NCBI RefSeq assembly: GCF_050003625.1
Contig: NC_134397.1
Span: forward strand, 269,136,070-269,200,069
Reading direction: 5' to 3'
DNA from: Haematobia irritans
Taxonomy: Eukaryota > Arthropoda > Insecta > Diptera > Muscidae
DNA: 64,000 bases
The notes beneath the pieces are model-generated. The model was not told the origin of the DNA and made no database searches. It worked only from the letters and a program-made list of their open reading frames with translations. Made by a program: the position numbers and the translations under genes. Shown here piece after piece: positions 21,799-33,490 of this stretch (within the stretch, counting starts at the first letter, position 1; each line of letters opens with the position of its first letter).

Positions 21799-22111
21799 AT
21801 GAAAATCTTGTTGCTATTTACAATTATTTTACAAATAATTTTACTGGTTGTTGGCCAATGCACTGATATGGGAAAAGTGGTATGAAAAAAAAAAATCAAT
21901 CATAAGGATTATCTCTTTCTTTTAATTTTACTATAGTGAATTTATTGACAAAGTTTTGTTTTCTGTTTTGATTTTATCTTTATAGTGCAGACACAAAAGC
22001 GATTGCTGTTCAAGAATGTGTTTCTATGTCTATAGTGAGGTAGATTATACTCGAAGTGAAACGGGAAGATGCGGATGGCCTGACGATGGTTTATCAAAGA
22101 AGATAGCATAA
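21799..22111 (+). CDS. Secreted cystine-knot-like peptide 2 (two exons, 68 aa)
   Basis: Exon 1 is 21799-21879 and exon 2 is 21986-22111, with a 106-nt GTATGA...TATAG intron in phase 0. An earlier CTATAG at 21936 would put a stop at once and is excluded. The signal peptide is MKILLLFTIILQIILLVVG. The mature chain would start QC, so pyroglutamate is possible. Cysteines: C-x6-C-x5-CC-x3-C-x16-C, with SDCCSRMC at the centre and ETGRC at the end; the tail GWPDDGLSKKIA is the longest of the three. The loop between Cys5 and Cys6 varies (12, 14, 16) while all else is fixed, as in knottin families. Function unknown. Confidence 0.82.
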
Positions 22112-22144
22112 TTCTACATAAGATTACGTTCCTTAACCGTTTAA

Positions 22145-22150
22145 AATAAA
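22145..22150 (+). terminator. Poly(A) signal of peptide gene 2
   Basis: AATAAA beginning 34 nt after the stop. Confidence 0.6.
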
Positions 22151-22340
22151 AGTTTCCAGCAATTTGTAGATCTCACCAAAATAATGACGTCAATCAATTG
22201 CTAGATCGGAAGAATAATCATTCATATTTTCAGAAGGCTTAAAATTACTTCACAATATATAGTCTAAACTTAAAATATATCCTTTGACAAGCCAATGTTA
22301 AATTTATCGCTTCTGCGCCAATTTAGCACCGCTTCCGGAT

Positions 22341-23556
22341 AAAACAAGTAAGGAAAGTCTAAAGTCGGGCGGGCCCGACTATATTATACCCTGCACCACT
22401 TTGTAGATCAAAATTTTCGATACCATATAACATCCGTCAAATGTGTTGGGGGCTATATATAAAGGTTTGTCGCAAATACATACATTTAAATATCACTCGA
22501 TCTGGACAGAATTTGATAGACTTCTACAAAATCTATAGACTCAAAATTTAAGTCGGCTAATGCACACAATGTTAGTAAAAAAACATATGCACTAACTTAT
22601 AATACCCTGTTCCACAGTGTGGCGCAGTGTATAAATATGGGAAACATTTAAATCTGAAGCAATTTTAAGGAAACTTCGCAAAAGTTTATTTATGATTTAG
22701 GAAAATTAGAATAATTTTTACAACTTTTCGACTAAGCAGTGGCGATTTTACAAGGAAAATGTTGGTATTTTGACCATTTTTGTCGAAATCAGAAAAACAT
22801 ATATATGGGAGATATAGCTATATCTGAACCGATTTCAACCAAATTTGGCACGCATAGCTGCAATGCTAATTCTACTCCCTGTGCAAAATTTCAACTAAAT
22901 CGGAGCAAAAAATTGGCCTCTGTTGTCATATGAGTGTAAATCGGGCGAAAGCTATATATGGGAGATATATCTAAACCTGAACCGATTTCAACCAAACTTG
23001 GCACGCATAGCTAAAATGCTAATTCTACTCCCTGTGCAAAACTTCAACTAAATCGGAGCAAAAAATTGGCCTCTGTTGTCATATGAGTGTAAATCGGGCG
23101 AAAGCTATATATGGGAGCTATATCTAAATCTGAACCGATTTCAATAAAATTTGGCACACTTGACTACACTACTAATTGTACTCCTAGTGCAAAATTTCAA
23201 CCAAATTGGGGTAAAACTCTGGCTTCTGGGACCGTATTAGTCCATATCGGGCGAAAGATATATATGGGAGCTATATCTAAATCTGAATCGATTTCCTCCA
23301 AAATCAATAGGGTTCTATTCTGAACCAAAACACATAGTTGTGCCAAATTTGAAGTCGATTGGACTAAAACTGCGACCTAGACTTTGATTACAAAAATGTG
23401 TTCACGGACAGACGGACATCGCTATATCGACTCAGGAGCCCACCCTGAGCATTTTTGCCAAAGACACCATGTGTCTATCTCGCCTCCTTCTGGTTGTTGC
23501 AAACATACGCACTAACTTATAATACCCTGTTCCACATTGTGGCGCAGGGTATAAAA
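22341..23556 (-). repeat. Type 2 dispersed repeat, full copy
   Basis: Left end AAACAAGTAAGGAAAGTCTA and palindrome GTCGGGCGGGCCCGAC; right end CTGTTCCACATTGTGGCGCA, then GGGTATAAA. The inside has the repeated 'atatatgggagctatatctaaatctgaaccg' block and a 'gacggacatcgctatatcgactc' section. Confidence 0.9.
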
Positions 23557-23564
23557 ATTAAAAT

Positions 23565-23718
23565 TACCCATTAAAAGTATGAAAAAACCAAGTTATAAAA
23601 AATTGAATTAAAAGAACTTCCTGGGTAGTTAAAATAAAGAACATCATTGGGAGTGCATCTTCTGGAAGTGCTTTTAAAGTTGTGCCTTTGGAAGAACTTC
23701 CAAATTTTTTTGCTGGGT
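23565..23718. repeat. CCCAGC-ended MITE, copy 1
   Basis: Starts near ATTACCCATTAAAAGTATG and ends GGAAGAACTTCC...GCTGGGTAA. The inverse copy is at 28733-28888. Fragments with the same GCTGGGTA end occur near 30790 and 54110. Confidence 0.6.
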
Positions 23719-24151
23719 AATTGTACACACATCAAATCCGAGGTATCTTTGTTTGTCTGTTCCGAGTAAGCTCGGAAAGGGTTTAACCGATTTGATTAAT
23801 TTTTCAAAGAACGTAGATGGAGATCATGTGATGAAATAAGTTCTCCGAGTTCCTTGAAATTTTCAAGTAAGGTTGGGTGGCGTCTAGACAAAGATCCGCT
23901 ACTTTATTTTTCGATATTCGGTTGGGGAGTAGAACCTCTTCTTTGCCCGACTTTTTTTAAGTACAGTGGAGAAACTAAACTGATTAACTTGAATTTTGAA
24001 GAGGATAGGGTGGAAGGTATGAAATTATCATGAGGTACCTGATTTTTCGATATTTGGTCCCCTTGCCAGATATTATGAACATTGAAGAAATATTCCTTGA
24101 ACTTCCAGGGAAGCTTAGGGTTGTTTTTGGACAAAACTGAACTCGTATTTT

Positions 24152-25240
24152 TTATACCCTCCACCATAGGATGGGGGTATATTAACTTTGTCATTCCGTT
24201 TGTAACACATCGAAATATTGCTCTAAGACCCCATAAAGTATATATATTCTGGGTCGGGGTGAAATTCTGAGTCGATCTAAGCATGTCCGTCCGTCCGTCT
24301 GTTGAAATCACGCTTGCTTCCGAACGAAACAAGCTATCGACTTTAAACTTGGCACAAGTAGTTGTTATTGATGTAGGTCGGATGGTATTGCAAATGGGCC
24401 ATATCGGTCCACTTTTACGTATAGCCCCCATATAAACGGACCCCAATATTTGGCTTGCGGATCCTCTAAGAGAAGCAAATTTCATCCGATCCCGCTGAAA
24501 TTTGGTGCATGGTATTAGTATATGGTCTCTAACAACCATGCAAAAATTGGTCCACATCGGTCCATAATTATATATATCCCCATATAAATCGATCCCCAGA
24601 TTTGGCTTGCGGAGCCTCAAAGACTTGGTGTTAGTATATGGAGAAGCAAAATTCATCCGATCTGGTTGAAATTTGGTACGTGGTGGTAGTATATGATATT
24701 TAACAACCGTGACAAAAGTGGTCCTTATCAGTCCATAATCGTATATGGCCCCCATATGAACCGATCCCGAGATTTGGTTTTGGAGCCTCTTGGAGGAGCA
24801 AATTTCATCCGAGTCAGTTGAAATTTGGTACATTGTGCTAGTATATGGCCGTTAACAACGATGCCTAACTAGGGCCGTATCGGTCTATAGTTATATATAG
24901 CTCTCAGATAAATCGATCACCAATCACACAAAAAGTGGTCCATATCAAGTTCGTAATTGTATATAGCCCCCATATAAGCGACCCCCACATTTCAATTCTG
25001 GCTCCCTACGTACCGTGCAAAAGTCCATATCGATTCGTAATTATTTGTGGACTTACGTACACATACCTGTTTTGTCTAATATATACCACGTATGGACTAA
25101 CTGACAATTTAGAAAACGAATTAAGGTATCAAACCCCAAGTAATTCGATGACAGTCTTTCGTAGAAGTTTCCACGCTATCCATGGTGGAGGGTACATAAG
25201 ATTCGGCCTGGCCGAACTTACGGTCATATATACTTGTTTT
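24152..25240 (+). repeat. Type 1 dispersed repeat, full copy
   Basis: From TTATACCCTCCACCATAGG to the palindrome ATTCGGCCTGGCCGAAC and ATATATACTTGTTTT. The long minus-strand frame at 24833-23904 crosses this repeat and its flank and is made of repeat phrases. Confidence 0.9.
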
Positions 25241-26509
25241 TTTTTTTTTTTTTTTGATCGGGGAATGGGCCATCCCTTTTAAAACATTTGATTTCCTTGA
25301 AATTTAATGGGAACGTGGGAAAAGGTTTATAAATATATAGAGTAGTATGCCAGTAATGATATACATTCCGTATAATGTGGAAGAAATCCACCATACTTTG
25401 GTGTTATTTCGGTTGTATTTCATCCACACGCGGCAGAATGAAAAGCCACCGAAAGTTCGTCTACCACCATCATAGATTGCCTTCTCATATTATAATCCGC
25501 CGCCATCATAAATTGTCTTTCCATATCATATAGTTATTTCGAGGGGACACCTCGCCTAAAAGTATGCAATGATCTTCTTAAAAATGAGATATAAGTTGCA
25601 AAGTTTGTTAAAAATAATGACTTTTATGTTAATTTAGATTTAAATTGAAAAAATAAAAATCGGTATAAAATCTGATATAACGGAATTAGTTCGTAGTTAA
25701 ATCATAAATTTGTGCCACTTCTTAGAGTCTCAACGATAGCGCTTCCGTTAAATAAAGCCCTTTTGGTAAACTTTGATTTCATAGTGAGCTTAACTTGATG
25801 AACTCTTGCATTGGCCTTAGTCCTTACTGGCAGGGAATTTAATACGAACAAATTTCAAAACTTTCGTATGGAGTGGACACCAAAGGCAATACATCCTTGG
25901 TATTAGATGAAACGATGATTTCTATGTTTTCTAAATTTCATGCAATACATGTATACCGTGTATCCCCAGAGGAGTGAAAATCTATTGTAAACTCTCTGCC
26001 ATACCAGTAAAGGCTAAACTGAACATAGGAATTGCTATGTCCAGAAAAATAACCAAACGATGTAGGTGGATTTCAAGGATTTTTATTTTATTTTTGTTTT
26101 TGGTTTTGGGTTGGCGAATATTTTGTTTCGTCCTTGTAAATGTGTGAGCTATATTTGGCCATTTATTGTCGCTCTTGGTTTTTGTATTCATTTTGTTTTT
26201 TTTTTTTTTTTTTGTTATAGGGCCATTTTACTGAAAACACATGCATGTTTGTATGGGGCGTGACATCGTTCACCATGTAGACATGAATGTAGATTCATAC
26301 ATATGCGAGTATCACACAAAAAAAGGGGTCATAATGAATTTTCAAGTTCATATGTTGGAAATTGTTGATTTTCATGTTGGATTTTTATTGCTCTTCTCAT
26401 TTCTGTACTTTTTTGTTATTATATAAAGTTAAATCATAAAAAAGTGAAATTGTTGGTGACTAGAAATTTCCATTGTTATCCTGAATGGAGAGGACTTTTT
26501 TTTAAATTT
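25241..26509. other. Intronic stretch without recognised gene
   Basis: T-rich runs (25229-25255, 26195-26212) and AT-rich DNA; frames of 61-69 codons without recognisable features. Confidence 0.5.
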
Positions 26510-26699
26510 CATTAAAATATATATTAAATATTTATTTAAAACAAAATTGGCACTTTCCTCATTTTGAAAAAATATGGACTAAATCAATTTATAATAATTT
26601 TTTTCATTAAAATATATATTAAATATTTATTTAAAACAAAATTTGCACTTTCCTCATTTCGAAAAAATATGAACTAAATCAATTTATAATAATTTTTTA
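26510..26699. repeat. 95-bp tandem duplication
   Basis: 26510-26604 and 26605-26699 are near-identical, beginning CATTAAAATATATATTAAAT and ending ATAATAATTTTTT, with a few substitutions (TTGGCAC/TTTGCAC, ATGGAC/ATGAAC). Confidence 0.85.
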
Positions 26700-26771
26700 C
26701 CAAGATCTACATTTATACAGGAATCATGTTTTATGTATTTCGAAAATAACCACTGGCTTTTACGATGGGTA

Positions 26772-27464
26772 CACTTAAAAACAGTGAACACTCCAGGGTA
26801 CAACTCCTATTTAACTCTATGTCAGTTCATGGAATTTTATTGTGTTTTAGTAAACATTTTCCTAACATGACTTTTTTTACTTAATTCTTAGTGTACCTTA
26901 ATTAAAAGAACCAAAAAAGAGAAAAAAAGATTTACTAAATTCGTATTACCTACAAAACAGTTCACAGATATATTTTTTTAATTTGTTAATTTTCCCATCA
27001 TAAGAAATTCACATCCATCGTCCATTGCAAAATTAATTACGTATAACAAATTTTCTTGAATTTGTCGAAAAATATTTACGTATATTTGTGATATCGACAT
27101 TTGTATGTCTAAGAATGGTTACTTATGGTAGTAGGATATTGGGAAGTCTATATAAGCCTCAATAGAATTTTAATTTAGATAATTCCATACTTTCAGGCAC
27201 CCGTTTGGAAATGCCGTAATATAAAGAGGGGAATTGGTCATAAGTATATTATTTAACAAAATAATGAATTATTTTGTGAGAAGTAGGAATTTAGTAAATG
27301 TTTGAGCTTCATTTGTGTATTATTTTGTTCCCTCATTTAGTTCATTTATCTAACGTACTCGAAAAATTATTAGAGTAAAGGAAACTTTATCAAAAAAATA
27401 ATTGCATGAACTAAAATAAAGTTAATTTGGAATTAGTGAAATATAGGGTTCACTTTTTTGAGTG
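26772..27464. repeat. CACT-ended TIR element, relative of 62329-62754
   Basis: Left CACTTAAAAACAGTGAACAC, right GGGTTCACTTTTTTGAGTG. The left half shares 'agttcatggaatt' and 'acagttcacaga' with the 62 kb element, and the right end is inverted. Moderately decayed. Confidence 0.6.
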
Positions 27465-27800
27465 AAGAAGCCTTTTTTTCGGTAGTTTAATGAATTCGGC
27501 GAATTTACTCTGATAATTGGTTGTTAGTTTAGATGCAACTAGTGGGTGCGTATCTTTCAGCCTAAAGGGGTTTTACCCGAATCAATTTGACAAACATACT
27601 TTTCTTCTGTTGGTTAAGCTACTCTTGTGGTTTAGTCAACATATGGTTTTAATTTAAAATCAAAACAACCATGAAACATTTCGAACATAATTACGATTCC
27701 TGCTAATTCCTGCTACATTTCTGATTCAAATATTTAAAAAAAAAGTATTTTTTTTATTTTCTGAAGGCTTTAGTTCAATTCAATAATCATTGCCACTTAC

Positions 27801-27925
27801 CCCATTCTTTTCACACACGCCTCCAGCATTCTTCAAATCTCCCGTCCAGGCCAAACCCAATGTCCCCATTTCAAAGTCTCGATAGGTAAACATGTAAGCC
27901 AAACAGAAAGCATCGTAATCCTCCT
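27801..27925 (-). CDS. kul: kul exon: metalloprotease domain, middle
   Basis: 125-nt exon, acceptor ATATTTGCAG and donor GGGGTAAG. It completes a Glu codon begun in the exon at 36268 and ends in phase 0, joining the exon at 2876-3004. It encodes EEDYDAFCLAYMFTYRDF, then GTLGLAWTG and GGVCEKNG, colinear with the ADAM10 segment FCLAYxFTxRDF...LGLAW...GGxCEK before the zinc helix. The cysteines pair within the catalytic domain in this family. Confidence 0.9.
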
Positions 27926-27967
27926 CTGCAAATATAAAAAAAATTTATAAATATTCTATTAAATATA

Positions 27968-28550
27968 ACACACAAAAAATTTTTTCTCTGATTCAATCAC
28001 CAAATTAATTGATCCAATTAATTTTTTAATTGAAATGTCTTCAATCACGAAAATGATAGTATCAATCACAGTTTTAATTGGGCATAGAAAAAATTCTTGA
28101 TTAAAAAATTAATTGATTTTTTCAGCAAAATTCAATTAATTTTTTAATTGATTCAATTAAAAATTTAATTGATGTTGATTGCAAAACGCAATTAATTTAT
28201 TAAGGTAACTATTTTTAAAAAGGTAACTATTTTTAATTACTTAGTTAGATTGGCTTAGAGTTTTTATTTGGATTAACAAATGATTGTTTGAAATACATTT
28301 TTAATTAAAAAAGTAAAAAAAATCAGCACTTTTTTAACTGAATTAGTCTTCCGATTTTGATTAAAAAGTTAATTGTATCAATTAATTTTTTAATTAAACA
28401 TTTTAAAAATTTCAATCATTGACTTAATTAACTTAATGTTTCTATCATGATTAAAAAGTTAATTGTATCAATTAATTTATTTATTGAAAAAATTTTCAAC
28501 TTCAATTAACTTTTTAATTGGAAATATTTTGGTGATATTTTTTCTGTGAA
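27968..28550 (-). repeat. AT-rich TIR element (TTAATTGA-rich MITE), copy 2
   Basis: Inverse of 8788-9363 with near-identical text ('tgtcttcaatcacgaaaatgatag', 'ttgggcatagaaaaaattcttga'). Candidate TA flanks are at 27966 and 28551. It begins 43 bp from the exon end at 27925, upstream of the splice acceptor in the kul transcript. Confidence 0.85.
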
Positions 28551-28732
28551 TAAACAAATATCGAAAGTTTTTCATTGCTTAAATTATACTTAATTTTAAA
28601 TAATATCCGTTCCCAATGTTATTTAAAATTAAATATTAAATTTAATTAAAATTAAATTAGTAGTGCGGGATTTATATCATATGGTTAACCCTGTCATGTC
28701 CCCAAGGATAATGAACTAAAAGTACCCAGCGA

Positions 28733-28888
28733 AACAATTTGGAAGTTCTTCGAAAGGCACAACTTTAAAAGCACTTCCAGACGATACACTCCCTAGAACT
28801 TCCTGGGAGTGTATCCAGACGATACACTCCCAGGAAGTTCTTTTAATTCAATTTTTTATATCTTGGGTTTTTCATACTTTTAATGGGT
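28733..28888. repeat. CCCAGC-ended MITE, copy 2
   Basis: Starts ACCCAGCGAAACAATTTGGA and ends TACTTTTAATGGGTAA. It has an extra doubling of 'ccagacgatacactccc' around a GAACTTCCTGGGAGTG palindrome not seen in copy 1. Confidence 0.6.
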
Positions 28889-29106
28889 AATTTTAAATTT
28901 TTTTGTTTCAAATAGGTTAAAAACAGAGTAAGAATTCATAAAATGGTACAAATCGTTTAAATTTTGTCGAACAATTGCTAATTCCAATCTGAAAAAATTG
29001 TGAATTGTTGAAAATATCTGAGGTCAAACGTTTCCGACAAGCATAAGAATCCATTAAAAATTATAAAAAATATAAAAAATATTTATTTGTCAAAATATCA
29101 CAGAAT

Positions 29107-30595
29107 TTTTAAACCCTCCACCATAGGATGGGGGTATATTAACTTTGTCATTCCGTTTCAAACACATCGAAATATTGCTCTAAGACCCCATAAAGTATAT
29201 ATATTCTGGGTCGTGGTGAAATTCTGAGTCGATCTGAGCATGTCCGTCCGTCCGTCTGTTGAAATCACTCTAACTTCCGAACGAAACAAGCTATCGACTT
29301 GAAACTTGGCACAAGTAGTTGTTATTGATGTAGGTCGGATGGTATTGCAAATGGACTATAGCGGTCCACTTTTACGTATAGCCACCATATAAACGGACCC
29401 CCAAAGTTGGCTTGCGAATCCTCTAAGAGAAGCAAATTTCATCCGATCCGGCTAAAATTTGGTACATGGTGTTAGTATATGATCTCTAATGACCATGCCA
29501 AAAATGGTCTACATCGGTCCATAATTACATATAGCCCCCATATAAACCGATCCAAATATTTGGCTTGTGGAGCCTCTAAGAGAAGCAAATTTCATCCGAT
29601 CCGGCTGAAATTTGGTACATGGTGTTGGTATATGGTCTCTAACAACCATGCAAAAATTTGTCCACTTCGGTCCATAATTATATATAGCCCCCATATAAAC
29701 CGATCACCAGATTTGACCTCCGGAGCCTCTTGGAAGACCAAAATTCATCTGATTCAGTTGAAATTTGGTACGTGGTATTAATATATGGCCTCACACACTA
29801 ATGGAAAAATTGTGTCGAAATCGGTCCTGAATTATGTATAGGCCCCATATAAGCCGATCCGCAGATTTGACCTCCGGAGCCCCTTGGAAGAGCAAAATTC
29901 ATCCGATTCAGTTGAAATTTAGTTCGTGATGTTAGTATATTGTATCCAACAACCATGCAGGAATTGGCTCATATCAGTCCCTAATTATATATAGCCCCCA
30001 TATAAACCGATCCCCAGATTTGACCTCCGGTGCCTTTTGGAGTAGCAAAATTCATCCGATGTGGTTGAAATTTGGTATATGATATTTAAAAACTATGTCA
30101 TATATATCCCCATATAAATCGATCCCGAGATTTGGTTTTGGAGCCTCTTGGAGGAGCACATTTGAATTTTGGTACATTGTGCTAGTATATGGCCGTTAGC
30201 AACCATGCCTAACTAGGTCCATATCGGTTTATAGTTATATATAACCCTCAGATAAATCGATCACACAAAAATTGGTCCATATCAAGTTCATAATTGTATA
30301 TAGCCCCCTTATAAGCGACGCCCATATTTCAATTCTGGCTCTCTACGTACCGTGCAAAAGTCCATATCGTTTCATAATTATTTGTAGACTTAGCTATACA
30401 TAACTTTTTTGTGTAATATATACCACGTATGGACTAACTAACAATTTAGAAAACGATATTAAGAAGTTTTAAGATACCACGACCTAAGTAATTCGATTGT
30501 GGATGACAGTCTTTCGTAGAAGTTTCTACGCAATCCACGGTGGAGAGTACAGAAGATTCGGCCTGGCCGAACTTACGGCCATATATACTTGTTTA
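29107..30595 (+). repeat. Type 1 dispersed repeat, full copy
   Basis: Starts AAACCCTCCACCATAGGATG and ends ATTCGGCCTGGCCGAAC, then ATATATACTTGTTTA. It has about seven rounds of the 'aaatttggtacatggtgtta / atagcccccatataaac' block. Frames of 100 and 61 codons here are repeat phrases. Confidence 0.92.
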
Positions 30596-32135
30596 ATTTA
30601 CATCCAAAACATTGAATTCGGATCACACCTAAAGAAGTGATACAAATTCAGTGCAACGGCCGTAGAAATGGAGGACTTCCGTCCTATGACAAGCCCATGT
30701 TAAATTCATCGCTTCGGCGTCAAATTTGCACCACTTACGGATCCAAAAAAAAAAAAAAAAACATTTTCATTATTTTTTTAGCGACGCTTTTTTTGCTGGG
30801 TAGGGAAAAATATCATTGGCGACAAATCTTTCTATTTTAAATAATTTAAAAAAAATCTTCCTTTTTACTTTGTATTAAACTTTTTATACTCTCGTTTAGT
30901 TCGTCATATTTTTGAGACATCAAATGAAAAATACATTCAAAAATAGGATATATCATTTAAATATTTATTTTAAGGACTTTGATAGCACATGAGGAAAAAC
31001 TCAGAAAAAAATTGATAAATTTGTTTCCTAGTATCAAGTACCCAAAACTAAATTTTAAAGGTATCCTTACTTCATATATTAGCTTCTTTGGATCGGAATC
31101 AATACCAAAATCTTTAGGGTAAAGACAAAATCTTTGGAACTTACTTGACTTGATTTTGTTTTATATTAAATTTATTACGAAGGGTTCGTGTTAAATATGT
31201 GTTATTTCCTTCCCCTATGTTTGATTCCCTTTGGCCATAATAATGCGTATATTAATGCTGCCTAAGGCCACGACATGTCGTTGTATAAATGCCGACTATA
31301 TAATAATAAAAAAATAATAATAAAATTACCACTACTAAATTAGTATGATGTGGCTTTTTGTCGGTATTGTTTTTATGGCCTTTTGCAAACATATTTTTTT
31401 GGTTATCCACAAATCTTGCATTTCATGTGGTAATTGGAAATATGTGGGATGTGAAACTATAAACACCATACTATCCAAAATTTTTTACTACACTTATTAT
31501 GTTAGTTTCGATGATAAAGTATACGAATTATTGTGGTCTATGCGGTTTTAAATTAAACCACATATTGGAAATGCGTATAAATTTATGTTACGCCAATATG
31601 GTGAGGGGTATCAAAAAGTCGTATTTTTATATCGTTCACAAGCACTTTAGTGAATGGTAATAAAGTTTAGTATTATGATGGAAATAATATACAGTGAAAC
31701 CTTTCAGAAGTAGATACGAATGGTCACCTAAATTTTGTCCATATTTGGGAGGTGTCCAATTACGAGAGTTTAAGTTTAATATACAGTGGAATCTAAAAGA
31801 AGTGGACAATATCGGTCGGCTCAAATATGAAAGGTTAATTTTAGTGTGATAATATAGCACGTTTGAGATGTGTCCGCTATGTAGAGTATCAAAGATTGAC
31901 AGGCTCCACTCTAATAATATAGCAAAAGCCTTAAGAGGGTTCGCTGTAATTTCAGATTCACCAAGAGAAGAAATGTGATCACCTCAAATATTTTTCAAGG
32001 GCATAATGTTAACGGGATATATGTAAGTTTTTGGGCAACAATGTTATTTTTTCGGTAATTAAACTGAAAAAAATATTGTCGTGAGGTCAAAAATTTCATG
32101 TCTTTAAAATACGAATACAAAATTTGCTTGTCATA
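30596..32135. other. Intronic stretch with decayed MITE pieces
   Basis: Contains a GCTGGGTA-ended fragment (about 30650-30805), a CACT-family fragment (about 31030-31145) and, at about 31963-32095, a decayed relative of the TIR element at 50759-51008 ('gtgatcacctcaaatat'). A 68-codon frame at 31345 has no recognisable feature. Confidence 0.5.
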
Positions 32136-33068
32136 AAGGGTGATTCTTTTGAGGTTAGGATTTTCATGCATTAGTATTTGACAGATCACGTGGGATTTCA
32201 GACATGGTGTCAAAGAGAAAGATGCTCAGTATGCTTTGACATTTCATCATGAATAGACTTACTAACGAGCAACGCTTGCAAATCATTGAATTTTATTACC
32301 AAAATCAGTGTTCGGTTCGAAATGTGTTTATCGACAAATTTTGTTCAGCGATGAGGCTCATTTCTGGTTGAATGGCTACGTAAATAAGCAAAATTGCCGC
32401 ATTTGGAGTGAAGAGCAACCAAAAGCCGTTCAAGAACTGCCCATGCATCCCGAAAAATGCACTGTTTGGTGTGGTTTGTACGCTGGTGGAATCATTGGAC
32501 CGTATTTTTTCAAAGATGCTGTTGGACGCAACGTTACGGTGAATGGCGATCGCTATCGTTCGATGCTAACAAACTTTTTGTTGCCAAAAATGGAAGAACT
32601 GAACTTGGTTGACATGTGGTTTCAACAAGATGGCGCTACATGCCACACAGCTCGCGATTCTATGGCCATTTTGAGGGAAAACTTCGGAGAACAATTCATC
32701 TCAAGAAATGGACCGGTAAGTTGGCCACCAAGATCATGCGATTTGACGCCTTTAGACTATTTTTTGTGGGGCTACGTCAAGTCTAAAGTCTACAGAAATA
32801 AGCCAGCAACTATTCCAGCTTTGGAAGACAACATTTCCGAAGAAATTCGGGCTATTCCGGCCGAAATGCTCGAAAAAGTTGCCCAAAATTGGACTTTCCG
32901 AATGGACCACCTAAGACGCAGCCGCGGTCAACATTTAAATGAAATTATCTTCAAAAAGTAAATGTCATGGACCAATCTAACGTTTCAAATAAAGAACCGA
33001 TGAGATTTTGCAAATTTTATGCCTTTTTTTTTTTAAAAAAGTTATCAAGCTCTTAACAAATCACCCTT
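32136..33068 (+). mobile_element. Tc1/mariner-superfamily element, internally deleted
   Basis: Ends AAGGGTGATTC... and ...AAATCACCCTT with TA on both sides (32134-32135, 33069-33070), 933 bp. Codes a partial transposase and has a 3' AATAAA-like tail. Confidence 0.85.
32249..32961 (+). pseudogene. Tc1/mariner transposase with internal deletion
   Basis: An N-terminal start MNRLTNEQRLQIIEFYYQNQ at 32249 is joined after CSVRNV, out of frame, to the catalytic part. The latter reads RQILFSDEAHFWLNGYVNKQ, IWSEEQPKAVQE, the second Asp in FQQDGATCHTARDS, WPPRSCDLTPLDYFLWGYVK, and ends LNEIIFKK. Counting from the QQD Asp, Asp candidates fall 36 (SCD) and 41 (TPLD) residues on. The catalytic part is 200+ codons without a stop, but most of the DNA-binding domain is deleted, so it is not functional alone. 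Confidence 0.85.
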
Positions 33069-33144
33069 TAGAAGACACATTTCTCTAATATAAAGCTTTT
33101 TTCCTTGTCCAAAAGTCGAAAAACTTTTCAATGATAGTCGTTGG

Positions 33145-33490
33145 GAGCCACCGTGGTGCAATGTTAGCATGCCCGCCTTGCATACACAAGGTCGTGGGCT
33201 CAATTCCTGCTTCGACCGAACACCAAAATGTTTTTCAGCGGTGGATTATCATACCTCAGTAATGCTGGTGACATCTCTGAGGGTTTCAAAGCTTCTCTAA
33301 GTGGTTTCACTGCAATGTGAAATGCCGTTCGGACTCAGCTATAAAAAGGAGGTCCCTTGTCATTGAGCTGAACATGGAATCGGGCAGCGCTTAGTGATAA
33401 AAGAGAAGTTCACCAATGTGGTATCACAATGGACTGAATAGTCTAAGTGATCCTGATACACCACTGTTAGGCTGACACCTAACCTAACCT
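33145..33490 (+). mobile_element. tRNA-derived SINE, copy 2
   Basis: Head GAGCCACCGTGGTGCAATG, B-box-like GGGCTCAATTCCTGC, tail CTAACCTAACCT. Full length; no clear target duplication. Confidence 0.88.

Larger units (their letters stand above)
3005..27800 (-). other. Large kul intron (24.8 kb) hosting nested genes
   Basis: Bounded by a GTAAG donor at 27800 and a TTTTTACAG acceptor at 3005 on the minus strand. The phase-0 exons on both sides join in frame. It contains the three cystine-knot peptide genes and a large transposon load. Confidence 0.85.

Noticed and set aside
23904..24833. 309-codon minus-strand frame
   Set aside because: It runs through the type 1 repeat and its flank. Its peptide phrases (GAIYDYG-, GPMWTNF-) recur in all type 1 copies, so it is repeat-made and not a gene.
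31345..31551. 68-codon frame with hydrophobic start and several Cys
   Set aside because: No knottin spacing, no intron, and a long aromatic tail; likely chance.
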